DNA from: a virus
IMG/VR virus record: IMGVR_UViG_3300042154_002606
Coordinates: 1 to 40,416 of that record
DNA length: 40,416 nt
Reading direction: 5' to 3' (one strand)
Position numbers and translations under genes: made by a program. Below, piece after piece: positions 5,200 through 13,151 of the stretch; position 1 is the first letter of the stretch, and each line of letters starts with the position of its first letter. The notes under the pieces are model-generated. The model did not search any database and had not been told where the DNA came from. It saw only the letters and a list, made by a program, of their open reading frames with translations.

Positions 5200-7394
5200 T
5201 GGAATATAAAGAGTTTTTAGAAACAAAAAAGAAATCATTTATAGAAAGTGGTTTTGATGTTGAAAAATTAAATGAAAAATTATTTGATTTTCAAAAGTTT
5301 TGTGTAAAACGTGCTTTAAAAGCTGGCAAGTATGCACTTTTTGAAGATTGCGGATTAGGAAAAACATTTCAACAAATTGAATGGGCTTATCAAGTTTCAT
5401 TACATACAAATAAGCCTGTACTTATTTTAGCACCTTTGGCCGTAGTTGGCCAAACTATAAATGAAGGTATTAAATTTGGTGTTGAAGTAGAAGAATATAC
5501 TAATAATAACTTGTTACCAAAGATTTATATTTCAAATTATGAACAACTTGAAAATATAGACTGCAGTCTTTTTAGTGGAATTGTATTAGATGAAAGCTCA
5601 ATACTTAAAAACTATTCAGGTGCTACAAAGCAATTAATTATTGAGAAGTTTATTAATACTCCTTATAAATTAGCTTGCACAGCCACACCTTCACCAAATG
5701 ACCATTTAGAATTAGGTAATCATTCTGAATTTTTAGGGGTGATGAAATCAAAAGATATGGTTTCAACATTTTTCATAAATGATGCTTTCAATAAAGACCA
5801 TACTATTTCAAAATGGAGACTTAAAAAACACGCTGAAAAAGATTTCTGGAATTGGGTTTCATCATGGGCTTTAATGCTTTCAAAACCCAGTGATATTGGC
5901 TTTAATGATGATGGTTATATTTTACCACCACTTAATGTTTCAGAACTTGAAATTAAAGTGCCTAAACAAGATAATGGAAAATTATTTAATGATGTATCAG
6001 TTTCGGCTACTGACTTTTATAAAGAATTAAAAGTTACTCAAGCTGAAAGATGTATTAAAGTTGCTGAAATTGTTAATAATTCAACTGAAAATTATATTAT
6101 TTGGGTTAAGTCAAATGAAGAAGAAGAAGAATTATTAAAATTAATACCTGATTCTTTAAGTGTAAATGGTGGCCATAAAAATGAAATTAAAAAAGCAAGG
6201 TTAATTGGTTTTGCTAAAAATGAGTTTAGGGTTTTAATTACAAAAACTAAGATTGCTCAATATGGCCTAAATTATCAGAACTGCAGAAATCAAATATTTT
6301 TAAGTTTTGATTTTAGTTTTGAAGGTTTATACCAAGCAATGAGAAGAAGCTGGAGGTTTGGCCAAACACAACAAGTTAATATTTTACTTGTAATAGTTGA
6401 AACAATGGGCAACGTAATACAATCAATTAAGCAAAAACAATCAAAATTTGAAAATATGCAAAAGCAAATGCAAGATTCAATGAATAATTCATTTGAAAGT
6501 AAAATTGAAAACAATGGCCAATTTATTACTGAAAAAGGCGAACGTTGGGAGCAAACATTAGGTGATAGTACAGAATATACAAAAACTATTCCAACAGAAT
6601 CAATTGATTACTCAATTTTCTCACCTCCATTTAGTGATTTATTTATGTACTCTGATGATCCAAGAGATTTAAGTAATAATAAAACTTATGAGGAGTTTTT
6701 TAAACATTTTGACTTTGTTATTCCTGAATTATTGAGAATAACTAAGACTGGCCGATTACTTACAATGCATTGTACTCAATTATCAAAAAGTATTGGCCGT
6801 GATGGGTATTTAGAAATTATTGATTTTAGAGGTGACCTTATTAAGTCCATGCAAAAACATGGATGGAGATTTCATGCTGAAGTTGTGATTTATAAAGACC
6901 CTAAAATAGTAGCCCAAAGAACTAAAAACATTCAACTACTTCATGCTACTACAAAAAAAGATAGTTGTGTTAATAGGCCTGTTTATAATGATTATATGCT
7001 TTCATTTAGAAAAGCTGGGATAAATGAAAATCCTGTTAATCATGAAAAAAATGGATTACCTTTTGATTATTGGTGTAAAATAGCTGAAGGTGTATGGCCA
7101 CTTGGTGACATTGATGCAAGCGATGTAATAAATGTTAAAGATGCAAAAGCCACTAATGATGAAAAACATTTAACACCTACTCAAAAAGAACCATTAAAAA
7201 GACATTTAGAACTTTATACAAATCCTAATGATTTAGTTTATTCACCTTATTCAGGTGCTGGAACTGATGGAGTTGTTTGTCTTGAAAATGGCCGTAGGTT
7301 TAAAGGTTGTGAATTAAAAGAATCTTACAATAATTTAAGTATAAAACATTATAAAGCTGTTGATTTAAAAAAACAACAAACAACTTTATTCTAA
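5199..7394 (+). CDS. SNF2-type helicase fused to DNA methyltransferase
   Basis: A 731-residue fusion. The N-terminal half is an SF2/SNF2-like translocase: Walker A in EDCGLGKT (about 49-56), motif II LDESS (about 130), motif III CTATPSPND (about 165) and C-terminal motif MRRSWRFGQTQQ (about 380-391). A coiled linker rich in Lys and Gln follows (about 400-440). The C-terminal third is a beta-class amino-methyltransferase of the N6_N4_Mtase family: catalytic motif IV SPPF at 475-478 and, later, the AdoMet-binding motif SPYSGAGT at 682-689. SPPY/F is more usual for N4-cytosine enzymes, but N6-adenine is possible. It may modify phage DNA against restriction while tracking along it. The gene holds at least 11 GGCC sites, far above the rest of the window, suggesting separate origin. 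Confidence 0.88.
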   Translation: MEYKEFLETKKKSFIESGFDVEKLNEKLFDFQKFCVKRALKAGKYALFEDCGLGKTFQQIEWAYQVSLHTNKPVLILAPLAVVGQTINEGIKFGVEVEEYTNNNLLPKIYISNYEQLENIDCSLFSGIVLDESSILKNYSGATKQLIIEKFINTPYKLACTATPSPNDHLELGNHSEFLGVMKSKDMVSTFFINDAFNKDHTISKWRLKKHAEKDFWNWVSSWALMLSKPSDIGFNDDGYILPPLNVSELEIKVPKQDNGKLFNDVSVSATDFYKELKVTQAERCIKVAEIVNNSTENYIIWVKSNEEEEELLKLIPDSLSVNGGHKNEIKKARLIGFAKNEFRVLITKTKIAQYGLNYQNCRNQIFLSFDFSFEGLYQAMRRSWRFGQTQQVNILLVIVETMGNVIQSIKQKQSKFENMQKQMQDSMNNSFESKIENNGQFITEKGERWEQTLGDSTEYTKTIPTESIDYSIFSPPFSDLFMYSDDPRDLSNNKTYEEFFKHFDFVIPELLRITKTGRLLTMHCTQLSKSIGRDGYLEIIDFRGDLIKSMQKHGWRFHAEVVIYKDPKIVAQRTKNIQLLHATTKKDSCVNRPVYNDYMLSFRKAGINENPVNHEKNGLPFDYWCKIAEGVWPLGDIDASDVINVKDAKATNDEKHLTPTQKEPLKRHLELYTNPNDLVYSPYSGAGTDGVVCLENGRRFKGCELKESYNNLSIKHYKAVDLKKQQTTLF

Positions 7395-7402
7395 ACCTTA
7401 AT

Positions 7403-7422
7403 AGCCCCTTTAATTAGGGGCT
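7403..7422 (+). terminator. Hairpin terminator after the methyltransferase fusion
   Basis: AGCCCCT and AGGGGCT form a perfect 7-bp stem with a TTAATT loop, followed by TTTACT. The U tract is short, so it may be a weak terminator or an mRNA-end stabiliser. It lies 8 bases after the stop codon. Confidence 0.6.
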
Positions 7423-7473
7423 TTACTAAAATGAAAAGCCAAAACAAAGAGATTAAAAATATGGGTGTTTTTT

Positions 7474-7505
7474 TTTGGTAATGTAAAAGTAATTTTGTAG
7501 TATTG
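7474..7505 (+). promoter_or_regulatory. Candidate promoter for the 7505-7606 RNA
   Basis: TTTG at 7474-7477, a 20-base spacer and TAGTATTG at 7498-7505 (one mismatch to TAnnTTTG). A second candidate -7 box, TAATTTTG at 7490-7497, matches the consensus but has no -33 at the right distance. Either would start a transcript just before the first hairpin. Confidence 0.45.
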
Positions 7506-7606
7506 CAGTATCAGAGTCGAAGCTGATATAAAGAAATTGGTTAATAACCAAAAAAAGAACCCATTATTAGTAGCCTTCGACCTACTTTTAATGGGTTTCT
7601 TGTTTT
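7505..7606 (+). ncRNA. Putative structured RNA with kissing loops, or attenuator leader
   Basis: Three hairpins lie in a row. H1: TATCAG (7509-7514) with CTGATA (7523-7528), loop AGTCGAAG. H2: TTGGTTA-A-TAACCAA (7537-7551). H3: about 17 bp between 7555-7573 and 7582-7601, loop CCTTCGAC, ending in a U-rich tail (TTTCTTGTTTT). The H1 loop GTCGAAG (7516-7522) is exactly complementary to CTTCGAC in the H3 loop (7575-7581), so the loops can kiss over 7 bp. H3 with its U tail has terminator form and stops 8 bases before the next gene's ATG. It may be a free small RNA or a leader controlling that helicase. No known family recognised. Confidence 0.6.
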
Positions 7607-7614
7607 ATAAAATT

Positions 7615-9231
7615 ATGGAAATAAAACTTTATGAACATCAAAAAAAATCAATTTATGAAATTAAAAATGCTTTTTTAACTCACAGAAAAGTACTTTATCA
7701 ACTTTCAACTGGAGGAGGTAAGACTGTAGTAATGTCAGAATTTGTCAAACAATATGAAGGCGTTATATTAGTACTTGTACATCGTTCTGAACTTGTAGAA
7801 CAAACCATAAAAACATTTTTAAATTTTGGCATAGATGCAACCGCAATAACCGCAAAAGTCAAAAAAATACATGAAGCAAAAATATATGTTGCTATGGTTG
7901 AAACTTTTTACAATAGGTTGAAAAAACAAGATTTTAAACCTGATTTAATTATTGCAGACGAAGCACATCGAATGGATTTTAATAAAGTAATTGATTTATT
8001 CGATTGCAAAGTATTAGGGTTAACGGCAACGCCTGTATTATTGCAAAAGAAAAAGTTTTTCAAATGTAGGTCATGCGGTGAAGTTAATAATGATGTTTTT
8101 GATTGTCACAATGAAGAAGCTGAAGAATGGAATAGAGATGTTACAATGTCTGAATTTTATGAAACTATTGTAGTAGGTCGTTCAATTTCTGAATTAATAC
8201 AAGATAGTAAATTAGTTCAAAATATTGATTTTGTAGAGCAGTATATTAATTTAAATAATTTAAAAACTGATAACACAGGCGAATATTCAACTGCCTCACA
8301 AAATAGTGAATACAATAAACATGAAGCAGTCTTTAATGTTTTATTGAATTATAAAAAATATTGTTTAGGTAAAAAAACAATGGTTTTTAATTCAAGTTGT
8401 GAAAATAATTTAAAACTTTATGAATCATTTTCAAATGAAGGATTAAATGTAAAAATGTTCGATTCAGTAAACGAATCTGAATATACAAGACATCAAGTAG
8501 TAGAATGGTTTAAAAATGAACGTGATGCCATTTTGCTAAATGTTGGTGTCTTTACAACAGGTTTTGACGTTACCGATGTTGAATGTATAATTGTTAATAA
8601 AGCAACTACTTCATTAAGTTTATGGCTTCAAATCGTAGGTCGTGGGGCAAGAATTACAGACCATCAATACAAAGATTCATTTATTTGTATTGATGGTGGC
8701 GGTAATATTGAAAGACATAGAAGCTGGTCGTCTGAGCGAGACTGGAGCCATATATTTTATAATGGATTAAAAAAGCCAAGACGAAAAAAAGATGATGCTG
8801 TAAACATACAAGAATGTTCAGCGTGTGGACTATTGTACGATAAAAAATCTACTATTTGCCCAGAATGTGGACATGAAGAACTTCCAAAAGAAAAAAGAGA
8901 AAAGGATGAATCAAATGATATTGTTCAAATTTTGAACTCTAATCAGGTACCTGTTCCTAATGCTGAAAAAATAATAAATTATACTTTACGAAATAATGGC
9001 GATTTACATTTTGCAATTCAAATATTAATTGACCAAATTGTAAACCTATTTATTCGTCACGGGGTAAGCTATGAACTGTACCAAAAAAATAACGGAAAAA
9101 GAATTAACCAATTAATTAACGGCTGTTATTTTAAATTTTACGACAAGTTGCCAAGAACTTGCAATAGAAAAAAATCACAAATTGAAACTAAAGTAAACGA
9201 AAAACTTCAAAAATATTATGGTAAAAACTAG
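7615..9231 (+). CDS. SF2 DEAD/DEAH-box helicase with zinc motifs
   Basis: A 538-residue SF2 helicase. I place the start at ATG 7615 (MEIKLYEHQ), because an upstream in-frame TTG (7537) would translate through the RNA hairpins. Motifs: Q-type YEHQ, Walker A STGGGKT (31-37), DEAH (115-118), TATP (137-140) and VGRGAR in the second RecA domain. Two features stand out: a Cys-rich insert just after TATP (CRSC...CH, about 151-165), and a C-terminal zinc ribbon CSACGLLY...CPECGHEE. A likely role is opening DNA at the origin or during replication restart with the primase-helicase downstream, which its last 14 bases overlap. It contains no GGCC, unlike the preceding gene. Confidence 0.9.
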   Translation: MEIKLYEHQKKSIYEIKNAFLTHRKVLYQLSTGGGKTVVMSEFVKQYEGVILVLVHRSELVEQTIKTFLNFGIDATAITAKVKKIHEAKIYVAMVETFYNRLKKQDFKPDLIIADEAHRMDFNKVIDLFDCKVLGLTATPVLLQKKKFFKCRSCGEVNNDVFDCHNEEAEEWNRDVTMSEFYETIVVGRSISELIQDSKLVQNIDFVEQYINLNNLKTDNTGEYSTASQNSEYNKHEAVFNVLLNYKKYCLGKKTMVFNSSCENNLKLYESFSNEGLNVKMFDSVNESEYTRHQVVEWFKNERDAILLNVGVFTTGFDVTDVECIIVNKATTSLSLWLQIVGRGARITDHQYKDSFICIDGGGNIERHRSWSSERDWSHIFYNGLKKPRRKKDDAVNIQECSACGLLYDKKSTICPECGHEELPKEKREKDESNDIVQILNSNQVPVPNAEKIINYTLRNNGDLHFAIQILIDQIVNLFIRHGVSYELYQKNNGKRINQLINGCYFKFYDKLPRTCNRKKSQIETKVNEKLQKYYGKN

Positions 9232-11410
9232 CTTATACAACAACGTACAAAGCACAACGCCTACTCAAATATTATTAACAGATTACGTTTCTGATATTAG
9301 GCGCGGAACATGGCAAGACTTTGTAATAAATGCAAGGGTGTTTAAACAAAAAGGGGATATTGCAGGATATAAAGCAATGAAAATACAAGCGCCTTGTATT
9401 ACTGGATCTACTGTTATGAACTCAGGTAAAAAGGAATCATCAAATGTACTCGAAATGAACGGATATATTTTGATAGATATTGATTGCGATATTGATAATA
9501 CATCATTGGAACGACTTAAAAATGACAAATACACTTCTATTTTACACCGTAGCTTTGGTGGTGATGGTGTTGTTATTTTTGTGAAAATTGATAGCACAAA
9601 ATTTATAGAATCATTTGAAGGTTTGGCGCAGCACTTTTATAAAAATTATGACATAGTAATAGATGCAAGTTGTAAGAATATAAACCGATTGCGTTTTATT
9701 TCTTATGACCCTGATATTTTTACAAATGACAAAGCAAGTAGGTTTGTAGCAAAGGCAAAACCAAAAAAAGAAATTAAGGTAAAAGAATATATTTATGTTC
9801 CTTCGGACTTTAATAATATTTTGTGGCAAATTGCAAACAGACATATTGACATTTGTCAAGAAGAATATAAAAGGTACATGAGTATTGGATTTGCAATAGC
9901 GGATAAATTTGGCCATAATGGCGAAGATGTATTTCATCAAATTTGCCAGTATGGAGGCAAATACGATTATAAAAAAGCTTCAAAAGACTATTCTAACTTT
10001 CTAAAATCAGGAAATCAAGGTATAAGAATAAACACGTTTTATTATTATTGTAAGGAAGCTGGAATTGAACTTTATTCGCTCGAAACTCAACAAATAATAA
10101 GTTCGGTTAAAATAGCAAAAAGCCAGGGAAAGCCAAGTTTAGATGACCAAAAAAAGCACCTAAAGACAGTACATGACATTGATATAAATGAAGAACAAGA
10201 AGTTTTAATAAATGAACTTATTGCCTCAAATTATGACTTTAGTGATGGCGTTAATGAATCAAAAACACAACTTGACAAACTTAAAGACTTTATACTTCAA
10301 GCATACGACCCTACATTTAACACATTAACGCATGATGTATGTTTAAAAAATATAAAGATAGAAGATAAGCATGAAAACGATATGCTATTAGAATCACATA
10401 GAATAATCAACGAAAAAATAAAAATATCCGATATTAGATCCGTTTTAAATTCTTCTTGTATACCTATTGTTGACCCTATTAAAAACTTTTTTTTAAGCAA
10501 TGAATCGAATGATGAAGATATAATTGATAGGTATGCTTCATGCTTACTACCTTATTCAACTTATAATGTTTGGGCGTTTAAAAAATGGCTAGTTGGGGCA
10601 GTTCATAATTGGTGCGCAAGTGAATTTGACCCTATTGTATGTCCTTTGACTTTAGTATTAAGTGGCAGTAATCAAGGAATAGGAAAAACTTCATTTATAA
10701 GAAACCTTATGCCTAATGAATTGAAAGAATATTACGCAGAATCAAGGATTGACGGAGCCGATAAGGATTCATTAATATTGATGGCCAAAAAATTAATTAT
10801 TTTAGATGATGAATTTGGAGGAAAAGCTTTTAAAGATTCTAAAGATTACAAAGCGTTATCAGATAAAAACTTTATTGATTGTCGCCAAGCATATACCAAA
10901 AATTCAAAATCGTTTAAAAGGCGTGCAATATTAGCAGGTACGACAAATGAAAAAGACATTTTAAAAGACGTTACAGGTAATAGACGTATATTAGCTATAA
11001 ATGTAGATTATATTGATTACGACAATATGATAAGCATTGACAAAACGCAACTATGGGCGCAAGCCTATAAACTTTATAAAGAAGGTTTTGACTGGAGCGT
11101 AAGAAAAAAAGAAGACATTGAATTTTTAAAGAACTCAACTTTAGAAAATGAAATGGTTTTACCATTCGAAGATTTGTTTTTAAACTGGTTTTCTTTTGAA
11201 GAAACTACTTATTTTAATGCTAAAGTAGTGTACAATCAAGGCGAATTATTAGAAATGTTCAATAAAGAGCATAAAACACAATTTACAAAATATGAGTTAA
11301 AAGAGGTTTTAATAAAGAATAAAGCAGAATTAAAACTTTACCGAGTAAATGAAATATTGAAAAAAGGATATTTATTATACATGAAACCTTTAGATTCATT
11401 AAGTTATTGA
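9218..11410 (+). CDS. Primase-helicase (BT4734-like/PriCT-2/VirE)
   Basis: A 730-residue replication protein with three parts. The N-terminus (about 1-190) is a BT4734/VirE_N-type primase region with the acidic ILIDIDCDID motif (about 84-93) and RLRFISYDPDIF. The middle (about 200-290) looks like PriCT-2. The C-terminus is a VirE-type SF3-like ATPase: Walker A GSNQGIGKTSF (about 485-495), LIILDDEFGG as Walker B, then AGTTNEKDILKDVTGNRR with the sensor Asn and arginine finger. It should prime and unwind phage DNA. It overlaps the helicase before it and is followed at once by the iteron-rich region at 11420-11616, the usual place for the origin it would act on. Confidence 0.9.
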   Translation: MVKTSLYNNVQSTTPTQILLTDYVSDIRRGTWQDFVINARVFKQKGDIAGYKAMKIQAPCITGSTVMNSGKKESSNVLEMNGYILIDIDCDIDNTSLERLKNDKYTSILHRSFGGDGVVIFVKIDSTKFIESFEGLAQHFYKNYDIVIDASCKNINRLRFISYDPDIFTNDKASRFVAKAKPKKEIKVKEYIYVPSDFNNILWQIANRHIDICQEEYKRYMSIGFAIADKFGHNGEDVFHQICQYGGKYDYKKASKDYSNFLKSGNQGIRINTFYYYCKEAGIELYSLETQQIISSVKIAKSQGKPSLDDQKKHLKTVHDIDINEEQEVLINELIASNYDFSDGVNESKTQLDKLKDFILQAYDPTFNTLTHDVCLKNIKIEDKHENDMLLESHRIINEKIKISDIRSVLNSSCIPIVDPIKNFFLSNESNDEDIIDRYASCLLPYSTYNVWAFKKWLVGAVHNWCASEFDPIVCPLTLVLSGSNQGIGKTSFIRNLMPNELKEYYAESRIDGADKDSLILMAKKLIILDDEFGGKAFKDSKDYKALSDKNFIDCRQAYTKNSKSFKRRAILAGTTNEKDILKDVTGNRRILAINVDYIDYDNMISIDKTQLWAQAYKLYKEGFDWSVRKKEDIEFLKNSTLENEMVLPFEDLFLNWFSFEETTYFNAKVVYNQGELLEMFNKEHKTQFTKYELKEVLIKNKAELKLYRVNEILKKGYLLYMKPLDSLSY

Positions 11411-11419
11411 CAATCAACA

Positions 11420-11616
11420 TTGTAACTTGTAACCTAAAAAAAAAAATAATTGGAATCCTATATTTAAAAAAAAATATAAATGATGATGATGATTATATAT
11501 ATATATACATAGTTTATATATATTTTTAGGTTACAAGGTTACAAAACTAAAATTCAACAAGTTAGCAGGTTACAAACAGGTTACAAACAGGTTACAAATT
11601 ATGAAACAGGTTACAG
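11420..11616. repeat. Iteron-rich AT region, candidate replication origin
   Basis: GGTTACAA occurs at 11529-11536, 11537-11544, 11568-11575, 11579-11586 and 11590-11597, with a variant GGTTACAG at 11609-11616. Three of these form an exact 11-bp tandem repeat. Two inverted copies lie on the left (TTGTAACT at 11420-11427 and TTGTAACC at 11427-11434). Between the two arms is an A-tract, GATGATGATGAT and a run of alternating TA, a good unwinding element. This inverted iteron layout next to the primase-helicase gene is typical of an origin. The repeats also precede the nuclease gene, so a regulatory role is possible. Confidence 0.65.
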
Positions 11617-11927
11617 AAAGTAAAATTCAGCAAGATTGTTTTATTTGGTACTCGAATAATTACGCAAGACATAATATAGGTATAATGTTTAGCGTTCCAA
11701 ATGAAAGCAATGGAAGCCAACAAAGAAAGGTCAATACAGGGCTTTTAAGAGGTGTTAGCGACACGATAATAATTCACAAAGGCGTTTGTATGTTTGTAGA
11801 ATTCAAAACGCTTACAGGCGTTATTTCTCCTTATCAAAAACAGTTTAAAGAAAAGGTCGAAAACCAAGGTTTGAAATATTATTTAATCAGATCATTGGAA
11901 GAATTTAAACAATTGTTTGAAATTTAA
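11601..11927 (+). CDS. VRR-NUC domain endonuclease
   Basis: A 108-residue stand-alone VRR-NUC (PD-(D/E)XK superfamily) nuclease. The family pattern is present: Glu/Gln at the start (ESKIQQDCFIWY), FSVPNESNGS, GLLRGVSDTII with the catalytic Asp (about 54), FVEFKT with the E-x-K pair (about 67-69) and SPYQKQF (about 77-83). Such small phage nucleases act on branched or flapped DNA during replication and packaging. The ATG lies right after the iterons, and the last GGTTACA copy is inside the coding region. The gene ends within the third block of promoter palindromes. Confidence 0.85.
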   Translation: MKQVTESKIQQDCFIWYSNNYARHNIGIMFSVPNESNGSQQRKVNTGLLRGVSDTIIIHKGVCMFVEFKTLTGVISPYQKQFKEKVENQGLKYYLIRSLEEFKQLFEI

Positions 11928-11946
11928 ACAAAGTTGTTTATATTTG
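11916..11946 (+). promoter_or_regulatory. Promoter with operator palindrome, copy 2
   Basis: TTTG (11916-11919), 19-base spacer, TATATTTG (11939-11946) is a full consensus promoter. Between the boxes lies TAAACAA-AG-TTGTTTA, a palindrome with 7-bp arms, overlapping the -7 box exactly as at 4971-4987. The 16 bases TTTATATTTGTGAATG running into the start codon are identical at both sites. A second palindrome, AAACAATTGTTT, lies just upstream at about 11908-11918. Confidence 0.78.
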
Positions 11947-11949
11947 TGA

Positions 11950-11976
11950 ATGAAAACCAACAAAGATGCGCGATAA
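11950..11976 (+). CDS. Possible leaderless 8-residue leader peptide
   Basis: ATG at 11950, 3 bases after the -7 box, opens a tiny frame encoding MKTNKDAR and a stop. The real gene starts 12 bases further on. It may be a leader peptide, or simply the conserved start context of the operator-promoter copied from the early operon. Only its position supports it. Confidence 0.25.
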   Translation: MKTNKDAR

Positions 11977-11988
11977 ATTATTTAAATT

Positions 11989-12717
11989 ATGGAAACAATA
12001 ACAAGAGATCAATTCGACAATTTACAAATAGGTAATAAATTAAAAAGCGAATGCTATTCTTTGACTGTAGAAGCGAAGTTTAAGAATACAATTATAGCAG
12101 TAGACGATAACGATGGTATTGCTGGAGTGTATTCATTCGATGGTTTAGTAAGAGGTGAATACTCAATAATATCTAATTCAGAACTAGAAAAAGCAATACG
12201 TGAATACGCAATAGGTACTAATATTAAAAGTATATATGATGGAAATATATATATATGTAATACTAAGCCTTTCTTTTACAGTTCTATCGGGCATATTTAT
12301 GTAAAAGATGAGAACAGATCACCTAGATGTATTTACGATAAAACCCAAAACAAATGGGCAGAAATTATAAACCAAAATATTATGACAAACGAAGAATTTA
12401 AAGACCTAAAAGTAGGGGATTTTATAAGCAATTACGAAATTATCCACAAATACAAGGAGTTTCTTATTGTAAAGTGCGATGATGGCCATGATTTGTTTGA
12501 TTTAGCCAAAATCAATAAGTATGGGTTGAAACTTGTTAAACCTGAAATTATTGATTGGGATAAACCGCAGTTAGTGTATTATGACACTAGAATAGTCGCA
12601 ACAACTGGAATAAATAAAGGCGATTGTTTTGAAGGTGTACAAATTAATAGTGATTTTGAGTATTCAAAAAATTGGTTTAAATCATTATTCAAACCGTATA
12701 AAAAACCATTTTTATAA
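11989..12717 (+). CDS. Hypothetical protein with internal duplication
   Basis: A 242-residue acidic protein of unknown function. Two segments resemble each other: TRDQFDNLQIGNKLKS near residue 4 and TNEEFKDLKVGDFISN near residue 133, each starting a beta-rich half. This points to a tandem domain duplication. It is the only gene between a consensus, operator-controlled promoter and a strong terminator, so it forms its own transcription unit. That places it in the same putative regulon as the leftward early operon and the 38-kb RNA. There is no signal peptide or membrane segment. Confidence 0.75.
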   Translation: METITRDQFDNLQIGNKLKSECYSLTVEAKFKNTIIAVDDNDGIAGVYSFDGLVRGEYSIISNSELEKAIREYAIGTNIKSIYDGNIYICNTKPFFYSSIGHIYVKDENRSPRCIYDKTQNKWAEIINQNIMTNEEFKDLKVGDFISNYEIIHKYKEFLIVKCDDGHDLFDLAKINKYGLKLVKPEIIDWDKPQLVYYDTRIVATTGINKGDCFEGVQINSDFEYSKNWFKSLFKPYKKPFL

Positions 12718-12738
12718 ACCGAATATTATGAAAAAGTA

Positions 12739-12769
12739 AAACTACTAATTGATTTTAGTAGTTTTTTTT
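12739..12769 (+). terminator. Rho-independent terminator
   Basis: AAACTACTAA (12739-12748) pairs with TTAGTAGTTT (12755-12764) around a 6-base loop and runs into a T tract. It ends the operator-controlled unit and overlaps the promoter of the terminase operon. Confidence 0.8.
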
Positions 12770-12778
12770 ATATATTTG
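12749..12778 (+). promoter_or_regulatory. Candidate late promoter before terminase
   Basis: TTG (12749-12751), 19-base spacer, TATATTTG (12771-12778), starting inside the preceding terminator. The first ATG lies 15 bases beyond the -7 box, so the leader is very short. It lacks the palindrome of the three operator sites, consistent with different timing. Confidence 0.6.
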
Positions 12779-12793
12779 TGAAAAATCATAGGT

Positions 12794-13150
12794 ATGATGT
12801 CATACGACCGAAAAGCAATATTAGAGCAAGCTAAAAGGCTTATTAAAGAAAAAGAATTGATATTTCTTGAAGAAGTTGTATCATTTTTACCGATAGCTAA
12901 AAAAACTTTTTATGAATGGTTTCCAATAGATAGTCACGAATGTAACGAAATAAAAGCAATGTTAGACTTTAACAAAGTTGATGCCAAGTCTTTTATGCGC
13001 AAAAAATGGAAGGAAGCAGAAGCTCCAGCTTTGCAAATTGCCCTTTATAAACTTTGTGGAACAGACGAAGAGAACCATAAGTTAAATGGATCTAAGCAAG
13101 AAGTTAAGACAGAGAACAAAAACGAAGATGGAGCGATTTTAAACTGGTAA
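12794..13150 (+). CDS. Terminase small subunit-like protein
   Basis: A 118-residue protein directly before the large terminase gene (1-base gap). The N-terminal part has a helix-turn-helix look (FLEEVVSFLPIAKKTFYEWF, about 25-44) as expected for the DNA-recognition domain. The middle (KKWKEAEAPALQIALYKLCGTDEE) is a helical oligomerisation-like stretch, and the C-terminus is charged and ends GAILNW. It should choose the packaging site and load the large subunit. Two adjacent ATG codons (12794 and 12797) are both possible starts. Identification rests on order plus HTH rather than on a strong family match. Confidence 0.7.
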   Translation: MMSYDRKAILEQAKRLIKEKELIFLEEVVSFLPIAKKTFYEWFPIDSHECNEIKAMLDFNKVDAKSFMRKKWKEAEAPALQIALYKLCGTDEENHKLNGSKQEVKTENKNEDGAILNW

Positions 13151-13151
13151 T

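Noticed and set aside
7537-7614. N-terminal extension of the helicase from TTG 7537
   Set aside because: It would translate through hairpins H2 and H3 of the RNA element; ATG 7615 gives a normal helicase start.
11476-11521. GATGATGATGAT and alternating TA tract as a microsatellite of its own
   Set aside because: It is better explained as the AT-rich core of the iteron region; on its own it carries no further signal.
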